6,597 nucleotides of DNA from an uncultured Atopobiaceae bacterium (GTDB lineage Bacteria; Actinomycetota; Coriobacteriia; Coriobacteriales; Atopobiaceae), in assembly GCA_900770865.1 (NCBI GenBank), contig CAAGLU010000352.1, positions 1 through 6,597 on the forward strand. The letters run 5' to 3'. The notes beneath the pieces are model-generated. The model worked only from the letters and a program-made list of their open reading frames with translations, was not told the DNA's origin and did not search any database. Position 1 is the stretch's first letter. Each line of letters begins with the position of its first letter. The position numbers were made by a program, and so were the translations under genes. Positions 6,461 through 6,597 of this stretch are shown piece after piece.

Positions 6461-6597
6461 ATGCCGTATGGCTTTGGTGCTGCGCTCACCTGGGCGCTTG
6501 ACACGGTAATTCTCGGCATCGCGCTGGCCAACCCAGCCTTTGCCGCCACGCCGCAGGCAATCGCGCTCGCCGCCTTCACGAGCACCTTCCTGCATGA
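6461..6597 (+). CDS. licB: LicB-like choline permease (EamA/DMT family), 3'-truncated by window edge
   Basis: Forty-five codons are visible before the window ends in an open frame; the usual family length is about 300 residues with ten membrane helices. The start MPYGFGAALTWALDTVILG is strongly hydrophobic and forms a first membrane helix at about residues 3-24. After a short loop (NPAFAATPQ), a second helix begins (AIALAAFTSTFLH). The TWALDTVILGIAL pattern and the later TFLH match the N-terminus I remember for LicB-type EamA transporters, found beside licA/licC. It would import choline across the cytoplasmic membrane to feed the kinase encoded just upstream. The start is fixed by a ribosome-binding site at 6448-6454, and the frame has the same high G/C third positions as its neighbours. 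EamA proteins carry many solutes, so the substrate rests mainly on context. Confidence 0.75.
   Translation, partial: MPYGFGAALTWALDTVILGIALANPAFAATPQAIALAAFTSTFLH

Noticed and set aside
4640..6595. A 651-codon open frame on the minus strand opposite the LicC-LicA gene
   Set aside because: It has the same codon-bias shadow effect, aligned codon for codon with the sense gene and running on into the LicB-like gene. No recognisable domains.
1..6597. CRISPR array, tRNA/rRNA genes, insertion sequence ends or prophage attachment sites
   Set aside because: No regularly spaced repeats, cloverleaf or rRNA segments, transposase motifs or terminal inverted repeats with target duplications were seen. 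All sizeable reading frames with family motifs are metabolic or transport genes.

Overview
The window is GC-rich DNA with strong G/C preference at third codon positions. It holds two cytoplasmic gene blocks read left to right, separated by a 298-base non-coding gap. The combination suggests a high-GC Gram-positive gut or oral anaerobe, most likely a coriobacterium of the Olsenella/Atopobium/Collinsella type: a GlgA glycogen synthase, a GH13-GH77 double enzyme, and a phosphocholine-activation fusion followed by a LicB-like transporter. This taxonomic call is inferred from gene content and composition; no rRNA or phylogenetic marker is present.

Block 1 (1-4365) is glycogen and maltodextrin metabolism. 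It opens inside glgA, which is cut by the window edge so that about 126 N-terminal residues lie outside. Three bases after the glgA stop, a TTG-initiated gene encodes a 1091-residue fusion. Its parts are an N-terminal beta domain, a GH13 neopullulanase/alpha-glucosidase-like barrel, and a GH77 4-alpha-glucanotransferase (MalQ), each barrel with an intact catalytic triad. GlgA lengthens alpha-1,4-glucan chains, while the fusion can hydrolyse and rearrange alpha-glucans, so synthesis and remodelling are made from one transcript. A strong intrinsic terminator at 4409-4449 closes the block.

The gap (4366-4663) holds no credible gene but is rich in dyad symmetry. After the terminator come a 6-bp inverted repeat (4464-4478), a perfect 12-bp stem without a T-tract (4489-4517), and a perfect 12-bp AT-rich palindrome (4553-4564). 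A plausible -10 hexamer lies at 4611-4616 and a good ribosome-binding site at 4652-4657.

Block 2 (4664-6597) is a phosphocholine module. One 589-residue protein joins a short winged-helix-like N-terminus, a LicC-type nucleotidyltransferase and a LicA-type choline kinase. After 27 bases, and with its own ribosome-binding site, comes the first 45 codons of a LicB-like EamA/DMT permease that runs off the window. Together these would import choline, phosphorylate it and activate it as CDP-choline for decorating a surface glycan. The transferase that would attach phosphocholine (LicD type) is not in view.
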